Shown piece by piece: positions 16,126 to 24,525 of a DNA stretch of 59,817 nucleotides (the stretch's first letter is position 1; every line of letters starts with the position of its first letter). This DNA comes from Butyrivibrio sp. Lineage in GTDB: Bacteria > Bacillota > Clostridia > Lachnospirales > Lachnospiraceae. A model generated the notes under the pieces. That model saw only the letters and a list, made by a program, of their open reading frames with translations. It did not search any database and was not told where the DNA came from. The position numbers and the translations under genes were made by a program. The stretch covers positions 1 through 59,817 of the forward strand of contig JAFPVA010000269.1 in the NCBI GenBank assembly GCA_017413105.1, read 5' to 3'.

Positions 16126-17475
16126 TTAAAGCATAACCTCCTCGATCAGCTTTGCCAGTTTCTTAGCTTCTTCTTCAATCTTGCCCTGATCTTTTCCCTC
16201 GATCATGACTCTTACAAGTGGTTCTGTTCCGGAAGGTCTTATAAGCACCCTTCCATCTCCCGCAAACTGTTTTTCAAGTTCTTCTATAGCTCCTGCAATT
16301 TCAGGATACTCCATATATGCATCCTTCTTATGTGTAGGAACATGCGCATTGACCAGTGCCTGAGGCATTACTTCCATTACCTTTGCAAGTTCTGAAAGTG
16401 GTTTACCGGTTGTGACCATTACCTCTAACAGATGCAGCGCTGAGAGAAGTCCGTCTCCTGTTGTGTTATCATCCAAAAAGATAATATGACCTGACTGCTC
16501 TCCACCGAGGTTAGCTCCGATTTCCTTCATATGCTCAAGAACATATCTGTCGCCAACTTTTGTCTTATCTACCTGAATTCCCTCACGCTCCGCCATTTTG
16601 AAAAAGCCCAGGTTACTCATTACAGTTGTAACGATTGTATTAAGCTTAAGCTTTCCCTGGTCTTTCATGAACTTGCCGATGATAGCCATTATCTCATCGC
16701 CATCAACCATTTTGCCGTTCTCATCTACAGCCAGGAATCTATCAGCATCACCGTCAAAAGCAAGACCAATATTTGCTTTCTCAGTTACAACCCTTCCCAT
16801 AAGCTCTTCCATATGGGTTGATCCACATCCGGCATTAATATTCGTGCCGTCTGGATTGTTATGAATAACGACAACCTCAGCTCCGAGCTGTCTTATGGCT
16901 TCTACAGATGTATAAAAGGATGCACCCTCTGCGCAGTCCATGACTATCTTCATTCCGGAAAGGCTTATATCTACAGCATTGAGGTTGTGGTTGATATATT
17001 CCTCTTTTGCATCTGTACGGTTCTTGATCTTGCCAACACCGGCACCTGTAGGCATCTTAACGCCTTCCATATTGTTCTTTATCAGGGCCTCTATCTCGTC
17101 CTCAAGTGCATCCGGAAGCTTATATCCATTGGCATCAAAAAACTTGATACCGTTAAACTCCATCGGGTTATGGGAAGCAGAGATAACAACTCCTGCATCC
17201 ACTCTGTACTTCTGAGTAAGATAAGCCACGCCTGGAGTAGGTATGACTCCTACATTAACTACATCGGCTCCAACGGAGCAAGCTCCTGCCATAAGTGCTG
17301 CAGCAAGCATGTCTCCGGACAGACGAGTATCACATCCGACCATAATAGTTGGTCTGTGATTTACTTCCTTTGACAAAACATAGGCACCGGCCTGTCCCAG
17401 CTGCATTGCAAGAAGTGGCGTTAATTCGTCATTTGCTACACCTCTTACTCCATCAGTTCCAAATAATCTGCTCAT
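16126..17475 (-). CDS. glmM: Phosphoglucosamine mutase
   Basis: 449 residues, the normal length. It converts glucosamine-6-phosphate to glucosamine-1-phosphate for UDP-GlcNAc, and so for peptidoglycan. FGTDGVRG opens the protein. The phosphoserine loop ISASHNP places the catalytic Ser at about 101. The magnesium site is DGDADR, the sugar-binding loop GGEQSGHI, and the phosphate-binding C-terminal loop RPSGTEPLVRVM. It lies 15 bases after cdaR and directly before HPr. GlmM is known to bind and inhibit CdaA in several Firmicutes, which explains the conserved cdaA-cdaR-glmM order. Confidence 0.98.
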   Translation of the reverse strand: MSRLFGTDGVRGVANDELTPLLAMQLGQAGAYVLSKEVNHRPTIMVGCDTRLSGDMLAAALMAGACSVGADVVNVGVIPTPGVAYLTQKYRVDAGVVISASHNPMEFNGIKFFDANGYKLPDALEDEIEALIKNNMEGVKMPTGAGVGKIKNRTDAKEEYINHNLNAVDISLSGMKIVMDCAEGASFYTSVEAIRQLGAEVVVIHNNPDGTNINAGCGSTHMEELMGRVVTEKANIGLAFDGDADRFLAVDENGKMVDGDEIMAIIGKFMKDQGKLKLNTIVTTVMSNLGFFKMAEREGIQVDKTKVGDRYVLEHMKEIGANLGGEQSGHIIFLDDNTTGDGLLSALHLLEVMVTTGKPLSELAKVMEVMPQALVNAHVPTHKKDAYMEYPEIAGAIEELEKQFAGDGRVLIRPSGTEPLVRVMIEGKDQGKIEEEAKKLAKLIEEVML

Positions 17476-17490
17476 ATTAAAACCTCATTT

Positions 17491-18771
17491 TTATTTTTCT
17501 TTTACAGTAACATAAACGCTTACTGTGCCCTTCTCACTGACTCCATCAGGAAGATTCCAGGTCACATCAGCACTGTAGTTGCCCTCCTTGAGCGCATCCA
17601 GACCATTCTTGGTCAAAATATCATTCACGTCAACTTGTCCGGTAAGATTGGATGCTCTGACGGAACCTATATTTGTAGCGAGTCCCTGAAGGGTCAGGGA
17701 AACCGTCTCATATTCACTATCATCAACTTCTACATAGAAGCCATCTGCTTCTCCATTAACTCCTATGTTACGAATACTTACATCAAATGTCTGCTCAACA
17801 ACACTTTCAATATAAGCCACAACAGAAGCTGTTCCATTAAAATCACTGTCTCCGAAGGTCACTCCCGTAGGGAGATAATCATCAAGGTCAAAGCTGACAG
17901 TCAGATTGCCTGTCAAACCGCTGACATCAAGTTTATCATCTGCGACAGTTATTTCATCAATCGAAGAAATTGTGCTGCTCCTGCCTGCTATAAGCACTTC
18001 AGTCGGGCTGCATTCAACATTTCCCGTAAGTTCATATCCTGGTGCGGGCGTACCGCTTACTACATACTTTACAGGAACATATTTAGTCTCAAGAATCTGA
18101 ACATTGACCCTCACCGTCTTGATATTCATGGAAGCGCCATGAGCAGTTGGATCCATAACATTTCCGTCAGAATCATAAAGCAGAATATCAGCATCCGTAC
18201 CGATATTAGCTGTAAATCCTGTGACATCCACATCCACAGATGCCCTTGCCACCTTGTTTATAAAGGATTCCGGGCCACTTATCCTGACCATATTCTGCTC
18301 AGTAGTAACATCTCCGATAACATATCCGTCAGATACCGTTCCGGAAGTCGTTGCTGAAAGAACCAGGCCTTTGCTGGCCTTTCTCTCAACATTAAGCTTA
18401 ACCACATCAGAACTGGTAGAAATATTATCTATCTTATCCCTGTATTTGTTGGTAGTCACTTCAATGCTGATTGTATTAAGGCTTGATAATTGCTGGATAT
18501 CGGCAGTAGCAACAATATTGCTCTGAGTAAGTGAATCAATAACTGTTCTTGGAGCATATACCGTAACGGAATCAATAGTATCACTTCCGTCCAGAACAGT
18601 GTAAACCTGTCCTTTTTCTGTTATCAGATTACCATTTTTGATAGTAACCGGAATATTTGTGTATCGCACTGAAGTGATCGGGTCATTTATATTTGTAACC
18701 AGAAACCATACGATTATCGCAAATAAAAGTGAGGCTATCTTCAGTCCCCAGTTGGCCAAAAGTTTTTTCAT
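17491..18771 (-). CDS. cdaR: YbbR-domain protein, CdaA regulator
   Basis: 426 residues. An N-terminal membrane helix (about 9-26, LKIASLLFAIIVWFLVTN) is followed by the conserved NINDPITSVRYTNIPVTI start and about four extracellular YbbR repeats, for example LSATTSGTVSDGYVIGDVT, VKYVVSGTPAPGYELTG and VSIRNIGVNGEADGFYV. CdaR binds CdaA through its membrane part and modulates c-di-AMP synthesis. The family length varies with repeat number, and this is ordinary. The start overlaps the cdaA stop by four bases (ATGA), so translation is coupled. Confidence 0.95.
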   Translation of the reverse strand: MKKLLANWGLKIASLLFAIIVWFLVTNINDPITSVRYTNIPVTIKNGNLITEKGQVYTVLDGSDTIDSVTVYAPRTVIDSLTQSNIVATADIQQLSSLNTISIEVTTNKYRDKIDNISTSSDVVKLNVERKASKGLVLSATTSGTVSDGYVIGDVTTEQNMVRISGPESFINKVARASVDVDVTGFTANIGTDADILLYDSDGNVMDPTAHGASMNIKTVRVNVQILETKYVPVKYVVSGTPAPGYELTGNVECSPTEVLIAGRSSTISSIDEITVADDKLDVSGLTGNLTVSFDLDDYLPTGVTFGDSDFNGTASVVAYIESVVEQTFDVSIRNIGVNGEADGFYVEVDDSEYETVSLTLQGLATNIGSVRASNLTGQVDVNDILTKNGLDALKEGNYSADVTWNLPDGVSEKGTVSVYVTVKEK

Positions 18772-19634
18772 TTCTTTGCCCTGGCCTTTCTGGCGAAGTG
18801 CTTAACCGGAACCTCGCTCTTATGCTTGTTCTGGATAAGTCTAAGCCTTTCTCTCAATCTGTCACTATCAACAGCTCTCTCAAGTTCACCCTCATAGGCC
18901 ACACTGATCTTTCCTGTTTCCTCAGAAACAATGATCGTGAGAGAATCGGTAGCCTCTGAAACGCCTATGCCTGCACGGTGTCTTGTTCCAAGCTCTTTTC
19001 CTATGCCCATATTATCAGAAAGAGGCAGATAACATGTAGCCGAAGTTATCCTGTCACCGCGGATGATTACTGCACCATCATGAAGAGGTGTATTGTGCTC
19101 AAAAATATTGATAAGCAGCTGGCTTGTAACAATGCCATCCACATCGATTCCTGTTCGCTCATACTCTGTAAGCGGATGGCTCTGTTCAATAACAATGAGC
19201 GCTCCGGTCCTTACCTTAGCCATTTCAACGCAGGCTCTGGTAATCTCATTGAGTGTCTTATCAGAAAAACGCTCTTCTGTCCTGCCGTCACCAATGGTAA
19301 GAAAATTGGCAAAAAAGTTCTTTCTCCCAAGCTCCTCAAGAGCTTTTCGTAGCTCAGGCTGCAAGATAACAACCATGGCCGTAAAAGCAATTCCCACAAC
19401 CTTTCCAACTATCCAAAGAATTGTGGACATATTGAAAATAGCTGCAATAAGTATAAACACAACAATAACTATGACCCCTTTTAAAAGCGACCATAGTCTT
19501 GTATCCTTTGCCCATACCAGAATGTGATACACAAGAAATGCGATAATAAATATCTCTAAAATATCAAAAAACCTGATTGTGGGCATATGCAGGGTTGTTC
19601 TATTAAAATCAAAAAGAAACTCAAGTTGCTGCAT
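18768..19634 (-). CDS. cdaA: Diadenylate cyclase CdaA
   Basis: 288 residues. It makes c-di-AMP from two ATP, a signal that controls potassium and osmolyte balance and cell-wall homeostasis. Three membrane helices (about 24-41, 51-68, 76-91) are followed by the DAC domain with its two signature motifs: the DGA motif in PLHDGAVIIRGDRI (186-188) and the RHR motif in LGTRHRAGIG (218-220). Both are intact, so it should be active. It is the sixth gene of the apparent operon from recD2, preceded 15 bases upstream by an unknown membrane protein and overlapping cdaR. Confidence 0.97.
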   Translation of the reverse strand: MQQLEFLFDFNRTTLHMPTIRFFDILEIFIIAFLVYHILVWAKDTRLWSLLKGVIVIVVFILIAAIFNMSTILWIVGKVVGIAFTAMVVILQPELRKALEELGRKNFFANFLTIGDGRTEERFSDKTLNEITRACVEMAKVRTGALIVIEQSHPLTEYERTGIDVDGIVTSQLLINIFEHNTPLHDGAVIIRGDRITSATCYLPLSDNMGIGKELGTRHRAGIGVSEATDSLTIIVSEETGKISVAYEGELERAVDSDRLRERLRLIQNKHKSEVPVKHFARKARAKK

Positions 19635-19649
19635 ATATAATCCCTTATA

Positions 19650-20594
19650 TTATCTGCGCCTTTCACTGGCACGATTTATTCTCTTAACTCTTCTCTCCGG
19701 TGTAGATACCGTAACCTTAGGAACAGCCTTCACATAGTAGTAATAATCATCATCTTCAAACTGAACCTTTTCAGTTCTATTGTAATCGACGTTAAAGGCA
19801 AAGAACTCTACAACAAGCATAAGTGCTGCAGAAACAATAGTTCCTACGATTACTCCAAACAGAGAAATCTCTGTCCCGCACATGAGATTACCAATCAAAG
19901 TACATACAATAAGGCTGAAAGCACCTGCTGCAATCGCAATTCTCCAGGAATAGTTTATGGAAGCTCTGCGTATGATATATACAATAACAATAGTTATAGC
20001 AAATGCAGCAATCATGACAACCATTGTCTTATCCCCAAGAATTCCACTGAGCACCTGCTGGAACTGGTTGGAAGTCTCTTCTGCGTCTCCTCCGAGCTTT
20101 GCCACGCTTGTCGTCGTAGAAAAATATCCAAGCATATAAGCTATCACAAGACCAAAAGAAACAGATACTGCAGATGTGGGAAGTCCTAAAAGTCCCATAG
20201 CAAGTGGCATCACGTAAGGAATATGCATAAAGAAAAACAACGGTGTGAGGAGGACTGCCAATGTATCCTTAGGTGAAAATCTGAAATAAAGGAGAAACAT
20301 CAGCAAAAAAATCACTGCTGCAATAAGAGCGCTTTCAATGCCCATTGCATAAAGGTGTCCCAAAATAAATGCTGCTGAAATAATAACAATGAAGTTAGCC
20401 GGAAGAATTGCACATAAAAGAGAAGCCATCAGGACAATAGCTATATTGCTCAGCGGCTTCATGTAGCCCAGCTTATTATTTATCATGGCAATTGATATTA
20501 TTGCCAAAACGAATTTCCAAACATAAGTAATATAGGTTTCGTTCTTGATATAAAACCTTTTAATGTATTGCTTTAGTTCAAGTAATGAAGTCAT
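19650..20594 (-). CDS. Unknown multi-pass membrane protein upstream of cdaA
   Basis: 314 residues, not recognised. It has a short basic N-terminus, about eight membrane helices between residues 25 and 270, and a polar C-terminal tail. The tail has an acidic-aromatic block (FEDDDYYYYVKAVPK, about 282-296) followed by a basic end (RRVKRINRASERRR), presumably cytoplasmic. Between helices the loop KLGGDAEETSNQFQQVLSGI (about 167-186) could be extracellular. The start is supported by close spacing (4 bases) to the gene upstream. It is co-transcribed with cdaA, so a role in the membrane c-di-AMP complex or in transport is possible. Nothing in the sequence proves either. Confidence 0.75.
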   Translation of the reverse strand: MTSLLELKQYIKRFYIKNETYITYVWKFVLAIISIAMINNKLGYMKPLSNIAIVLMASLLCAILPANFIVIISAAFILGHLYAMGIESALIAAVIFLLMFLLYFRFSPKDTLAVLLTPLFFFMHIPYVMPLAMGLLGLPTSAVSVSFGLVIAYMLGYFSTTTSVAKLGGDAEETSNQFQQVLSGILGDKTMVVMIAAFAITIVIVYIIRRASINYSWRIAIAAGAFSLIVCTLIGNLMCGTEISLFGVIVGTIVSAALMLVVEFFAFNVDYNRTEKVQFEDDDYYYYVKAVPKVTVSTPERRVKRINRASERRR

Positions 20595-20598
20595 ATTA

Positions 20599-20994
20599 TC
20601 AATCCTTTTTCTCGTACATTCTAGCCAGTTTTTTTAAATCCCCATAATATGCCTTCATACTCTTTCGCATTTTACTGTATCGATAGGAATAAACGACATA
20701 TGAAACAAGAGAATACACGCCAACAAGCAGGAGGTAGTAAATAAGACACCTCCTGCCTACTGACAATAAATTTTCTGTATTATAGACGTTCGAAAGAACC
20801 TCTTCAAAATTACACAGAACGTAAACAGCAAGAAATATGCAATACACAATTGTTGCACTAAGTATTGATTTTATAACATTAAAACCAACATAGTCGCTTC
20901 TAAAGTATGAGTTGATTGCATCATTCTTCTTGCCTTCCCGATCTATGAAAGCAGCCATTTTGGTCATCAAAATGACTTTTTCTCCATCTAACAT
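20599..20994 (-). CDS. Unknown small membrane protein with two helices
   Basis: 131 residues, not recognised. A charged N-terminal 35 residues, membrane helices at about 45-63 and 82-106, then a basic coiled tail (RYSKMRKSMKAYYGDLKKLARMYEKK). With two helices both ends should be cytoplasmic. It is nine bases after the yvyF stop and four bases before the next membrane protein gene, so the two may form a pair. No catalytic motif is visible. Confidence 0.72.
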   Translation of the reverse strand: MLDGEKVILMTKMAAFIDREGKKNDAINSYFRSDYVGFNVIKSILSATIVYCIFLAVYVLCNFEEVLSNVYNTENLLSVGRRCLIYYLLLVGVYSLVSYVVYSYRYSKMRKSMKAYYGDLKKLARMYEKKD

Positions 20995-21003
20995 TGTTGC
21001 TCC

Positions 21004-21411
21004 TTAAGTATCCAGGAAGCGCATTCCGGCCTTAGACTCTTTCTTCACAGGCTGCTGAAGCTGTGGCTTAGGTCTTGCAAAGGAATCATTGAGATTATTG
21101 GCCATTTTAGATCTGCAATTAGCGCAAAATCTTCCTGTCTGTATTTTTGCTCCGCATTTTTCGCACTGAAGCTGGATAGGAGAGTCGCTTGTAAACATCA
21201 GTCGCTCTTCACGAATCCACTGCTGAATCTGTTTGGTTGAAACCTCGCATGACTCAGATATCTCTTTAAGTCCCGCTACCGGGTTCTCCTCGATGAACTG
21301 TTTAACCTTCTGAAAGTCTTCTTCGGCTAATTTCTTACAATTCTCACATATTGGTAGTCCACCAATATAGTTGAACATTTTACCGCATCTTGAACAATTC
21401 CGTAAGTTCAT
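21004..21411 (-). CDS. yvyF: YvyF-like flagellar-operon zinc-ribbon protein
   Basis: 135 residues. N-terminal Cys pairs CSRCGKMF and CENCKK make a first zinc ribbon. A winged helix-like stretch follows (NPVAGLKEISESCEVSTKQI, about 45-64), then a second ribbon CEKCGAKIQTGRFCANC. This matches the Firmicutes protein found beside comFC in the B. subtilis comF-yvyF-flgM region. The function is unproven; a regulatory role in late flagellar expression is suggested by context in other species. Here it sits 18 bases after comF, so the comF-yvyF adjacency is kept, but flgM does not follow. Confidence 0.85.
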   Translation of the reverse strand: MNLRNCSRCGKMFNYIGGLPICENCKKLAEEDFQKVKQFIEENPVAGLKEISESCEVSTKQIQQWIREERLMFTSDSPIQLQCEKCGAKIQTGRFCANCRSKMANNLNDSFARPKPQLQQPVKKESKAGMRFLDT

Positions 21412-21429
21412 AAAGTGACCTCCGTATAT

Positions 21430-22188
21430 TTAAGTGGTTTGTCCGATTGCCAATGAAAGACAATAAATCTTTTTCACCCCGGCAATCCTAAACTCATGGG
21501 CGATCTCATCAATAGTACTTCCAGTTGTGTAGATGTCATCGATAATAAGTATACACTTAAATTTTACATCATTTCGCGCTATATTAAAAGCTTTTTTCAA
21601 ATTATTACGGCGTCCGCGGGCATCCAGTTCCTTCATTGCCTTGGTATTTCTGGTTCTTACAACAACGTCTCTGTAAACCGGAATGTTTATCAGCTTTGAG
21701 ATGCTTTCTGCAAGAACGGCAGCCTGATTATACCCCCTTATGACCTCTTTATTTTTATACATAGGTACCGGTATTATTGCTTCAATACCAAGTTTTCTTA
21801 ACTTATCTCCGTATTTCTTTTTTATCTCCCGTCCATAGAACGTGGCATATTCCTGCCGCCCCATGTATTTGAACCGGTAGATTGAACCGGAAATGCTTCT
21901 ATACTCGAATACAGAAAAACCTCTGTCAAAAAAGTGTCTCGTCCTGGTGCAATCATAGCAGTATTCATCCTCTTCATGACCGCTGCCAAGAAGTTTCCCG
22001 CACTTTACGCAGGTATTTCCCGAAATTCTTTTCACCTTGCGGTTGCAGGCTTCATGAAGAAGACGCCCGGTTATCAGCTTCCCATCCTTTATCTCAATTG
22101 TCTTTACCAGTCCGTCGCAGACAGGGCAATGCCTCGGATAAATAATGGACAGCGATGTTTCTGCAATGTTTTGTAATTCAAGCTTCAA
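21430..22188 (-). CDS. comF: ComF family protein (amidophosphoribosyltransferase-like)
   Basis: 252 residues. The N-terminal half binds zinc (CPVCDG, then CVKCGKLLGSGHEEDEYCYDC) and the C-terminal half is a PRTase-like domain with the PRPP-loop CILIIDDIYTTGSTIDEIAH and IIPVPMYKNKEVIRGYNQA. ComFC-type proteins are needed for DNA uptake in competent bacteria and help carry single-stranded DNA across the membrane with ComFA. No ComFA is present here. The gene overlaps recD2 by 11 bases, a coupling with a helicase that would fit DNA uptake or repair, though that is inference. Confidence 0.93.
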   Translation of the reverse strand: MKLELQNIAETSLSIIYPRHCPVCDGLVKTIEIKDGKLITGRLLHEACNRKVKRISGNTCVKCGKLLGSGHEEDEYCYDCTRTRHFFDRGFSVFEYRSISGSIYRFKYMGRQEYATFYGREIKKKYGDKLRKLGIEAIIPVPMYKNKEVIRGYNQAAVLAESISKLINIPVYRDVVVRTRNTKAMKELDARGRRNNLKKAFNIARNDVKFKCILIIDDIYTTGSTIDEIAHEFRIAGVKKIYCLSLAIGQTT

Positions 22189-24442
22189 ATAAATTTATTA
22201 TCCTCTCCTTCAATCCGGTATAACGCTTTAACTGATCTTCGTTCTCGACCATCACATCAAGCGTCTGCCTGCTGCCTAGTATACACACCGTGCTCTTAGC
22301 CCTGGTAACTGCAGTATATAGAATGTTCCTATTAAGGAGCATCCTTGGGCCTCCAAGAATAGGCAGAATCACAGCCGGGTACTCACTTCCCTGGGACTTG
22401 TGAACCGTGATCGCATAGGCCAGCTCAATCTCATCCAGATCAGAAAACAGATATCTCACTCTCCTGTGTTCATCATATTCCACAACAAGATCCTGGGAAT
22501 ACTCATTTATCTCCCTGACAATGCCCATGTCGCCATTAAAAATCCCCATTCCGGAATCCGTTACTATGTTGAACTTTCCTACAACCTCCCACTGCGCCTG
22601 GTAGTTGTTCTTAATCTGCATGACCTTGTCCCCTTCACGGATGATAGTATCCCCGTAAGCATGCTCTTTTTTGGAAGGTGACGGCGGATTAAGCTGTTCC
22701 TGCAGGACCTGATTCAGCTGCAAAACCCCAAGGGGTCCCTTTCTCATAGGTGTCAGCACCTGTATGTCATAGGAACTTGCATGCATATACCCGGGAAGCT
22801 TATCTCTGATAAGCTGTATCATATGCTTATAGATAACTCCACTGTCGTTCCTCTCCAGGAAAAAGAAATCCTTACTCTCCTTGTTATTCAGAACAATCTT
22901 CTCGCCCTTGTGAATCCTGTGGGCATTCATGACTATGTCGCTCTCTTCAGCCTGCCTGAAAATTTTCTGCAAAATAATCGTTGGGAATTTGCCGCTTCCT
23001 ATAAGATCCGCCAAAACCTGCCCCGGACCGACACTGGGAAGCTGTGCACTATCTCCAACAAGGATAAGATGAGTTCCCGGAACAAGGGCCTTTAATAGCG
23101 CATAAAAAAGATGTATATCAACCATGGACATCTCATCTATTATGATTGCGTCAGCTTCCAAAGGATTGTCCCTGTTTCGCTCAAAATGGACTCCTCCGCT
23201 CCTCGAATCGTCATCCTCGCTTATCTGACCCGAGACCTCAAGCAGCCTGTGAATAGTCCTGGCCTCATACCCCGTGGCCTCAGTCATTCTCTTGGCCGCT
23301 CTACCGGTGGGCGCAGCCAGCAAAATATCAAGGCCCTGACTGGCATAGTAGCTGATAATTGTATTTATGGTGGTAGTCTTACCTGTACCGGGACCTCCCG
23401 TTAAAATCACTATTCCATTGGAGATGCTCTTTAGAACCGCATCTCTCTGCAGCTCATCAAGCTCTATTCCACGCCTTTTCTCCATTTCAATTATGCGTTC
23501 AAGGCGTTCTTTTTCCTCAGCTAAGGTCACGTTCTCGGATATATTCAAAGCATCAAGCATAGCTGCACAGCCCTGTTCCTCATAATAATATGAGGCAGAA
23601 TAGACTTCATCATTGCCCTTACAGACAAGTTTTTGTTCCATCATAAGGTTGCTGATCTGAGTCCTGACTATTTCCTCATCTATGACCGATTCAGGTCCGC
23701 TGCTTAACAGTTCTATAGTTTTGCTGACAAGAAGTCCCATTGGCAAATAGGTATTTCCGTCAAGGGAAGCCTGTAAAAGAGCATACAGTATACCTGATTT
23801 TATGCGATATTCAGAATCAACCCGTATGCCTACTTTACCGGCAATCTCATCGGCGGTTTTAAATCCGACACCACTGATATCATCCGCAAGCTGATATGGG
23901 TTCTCCTTGAGAATCCCATATATACGGCTACCATATTTATTAAATATCTTAACCGCAAGAGTATTGCTGATTCCGTATTGCTGCAAAAAGATCATGGCAT
24001 CTCGCATCTCTCTTTTTTCAGCCATCTGAATTGCAATATCCCTTGCCTTTTTCTCACTGATGCCCTTTATCTCCGCAAGGCGTTCAGGCTCATCCTCTAT
24101 TATCCTGAAGGTCTCATCTCCAAAGGCCTTAACAATCCTTGCAGCCAGAGCTTCACCGATTCCTTTTATAGCCCCCGAACCCAGATACCTTTGCATGGAG
24201 GCAGCATCATCAGGCAAAGTCACCTTAAATGACGTCATCTTAAGCTGTTCTCCATAAACGGGATGCTGAACAAAGACACCCTGAACCTCCAGAGTATCTC
24301 CCACATCAGCGTCCTTGAAGTTACCGGTGCATATAATTTCCATATCCTCAGTGACAAGGTTCGCTACACCATATCCATTCTCTGCATTTCTATATACAAA
24401 ATGCTCAATATATCCTTTTAATACTTCCATCTCATTTTCCAT
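22178..24442 (-). CDS. recD2: RecD2-type ATP-dependent DNA helicase
   Basis: 754 residues, the length of the RecD2 family that lacks RecBC partners. The N-terminus has an OB-like fold (YIEHFVYRNAENGYGVANL) and helix-hairpin-helix segments (GIGEALAARIVKAFG, GISEKKARDIA). The SF1B motor follows: Walker A LTGGPGTGKTTT (about 348), motif II IIDEMSMVD, motif III LILVGDSAQLPSVGPGQ, and motif VI AYAITVHKSQGSEYPAV with YTAVTRAK. It unwinds DNA 5-prime to 3-prime and serves in repair and replication. First gene of the long operon. The ATG at 24442 falls about seven bases after an extended -10 box, so the message may be nearly leaderless. The second ATG (24430) is an alternative. Confidence 0.96.
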   Translation of the reverse strand: MENEMEVLKGYIEHFVYRNAENGYGVANLVTEDMEIICTGNFKDADVGDTLEVQGVFVQHPVYGEQLKMTSFKVTLPDDAASMQRYLGSGAIKGIGEALAARIVKAFGDETFRIIEDEPERLAEIKGISEKKARDIAIQMAEKREMRDAMIFLQQYGISNTLAVKIFNKYGSRIYGILKENPYQLADDISGVGFKTADEIAGKVGIRVDSEYRIKSGILYALLQASLDGNTYLPMGLLVSKTIELLSSGPESVIDEEIVRTQISNLMMEQKLVCKGNDEVYSASYYYEEQGCAAMLDALNISENVTLAEEKERLERIIEMEKRRGIELDELQRDAVLKSISNGIVILTGGPGTGKTTTINTIISYYASQGLDILLAAPTGRAAKRMTEATGYEARTIHRLLEVSGQISEDDDSRSGGVHFERNRDNPLEADAIIIDEMSMVDIHLFYALLKALVPGTHLILVGDSAQLPSVGPGQVLADLIGSGKFPTIILQKIFRQAEESDIVMNAHRIHKGEKIVLNNKESKDFFFLERNDSGVIYKHMIQLIRDKLPGYMHASSYDIQVLTPMRKGPLGVLQLNQVLQEQLNPPSPSKKEHAYGDTIIREGDKVMQIKNNYQAQWEVVGKFNIVTDSGMGIFNGDMGIVREINEYSQDLVVEYDEHRRVRYLFSDLDEIELAYAITVHKSQGSEYPAVILPILGGPRMLLNRNILYTAVTRAKSTVCILGSRQTLDVMVENEDQLKRYTGLKERIINLFEA

Positions 24443-24449
24443 AAATGGA

Positions 24450-24458
24450 ATTATACCA
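24450..24458 (-). promoter_or_regulatory. Extended -10 promoter of the recD2 operon
   Basis: Minus strand TGGTATAAT: a perfect -10 hexamer (24450-24455) with the TG of an extended -10. No good -35 is seen at 16-18 bases upstream, where the flagellar terminator lies. The predicted start point is within a few bases of the recD2 ATG. Confidence 0.6.
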
Positions 24459-24461
24459 CAA

Positions 24462-24503
24462 TAAAAAGCGCATAAATCTTAAGATTCCTTAAGAATTATG
24501 CGC
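24462..24503 (-). terminator. Terminator of the mbl-flhO-flhP-rod operon
   Basis: Minus strand GCGCATAATTCTTAAG (24488-24503), loop GAAT, CTTAAGATTTATGCGC (24468-24483), then TTTTTATTG. Sixteen-base arms with one A-A mismatch. It ends the flagellar rod transcript just before the recD2 promoter. Confidence 0.88.
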
Positions 24504-24525
24504 CATTTCGTCATCTTGTAATCAA

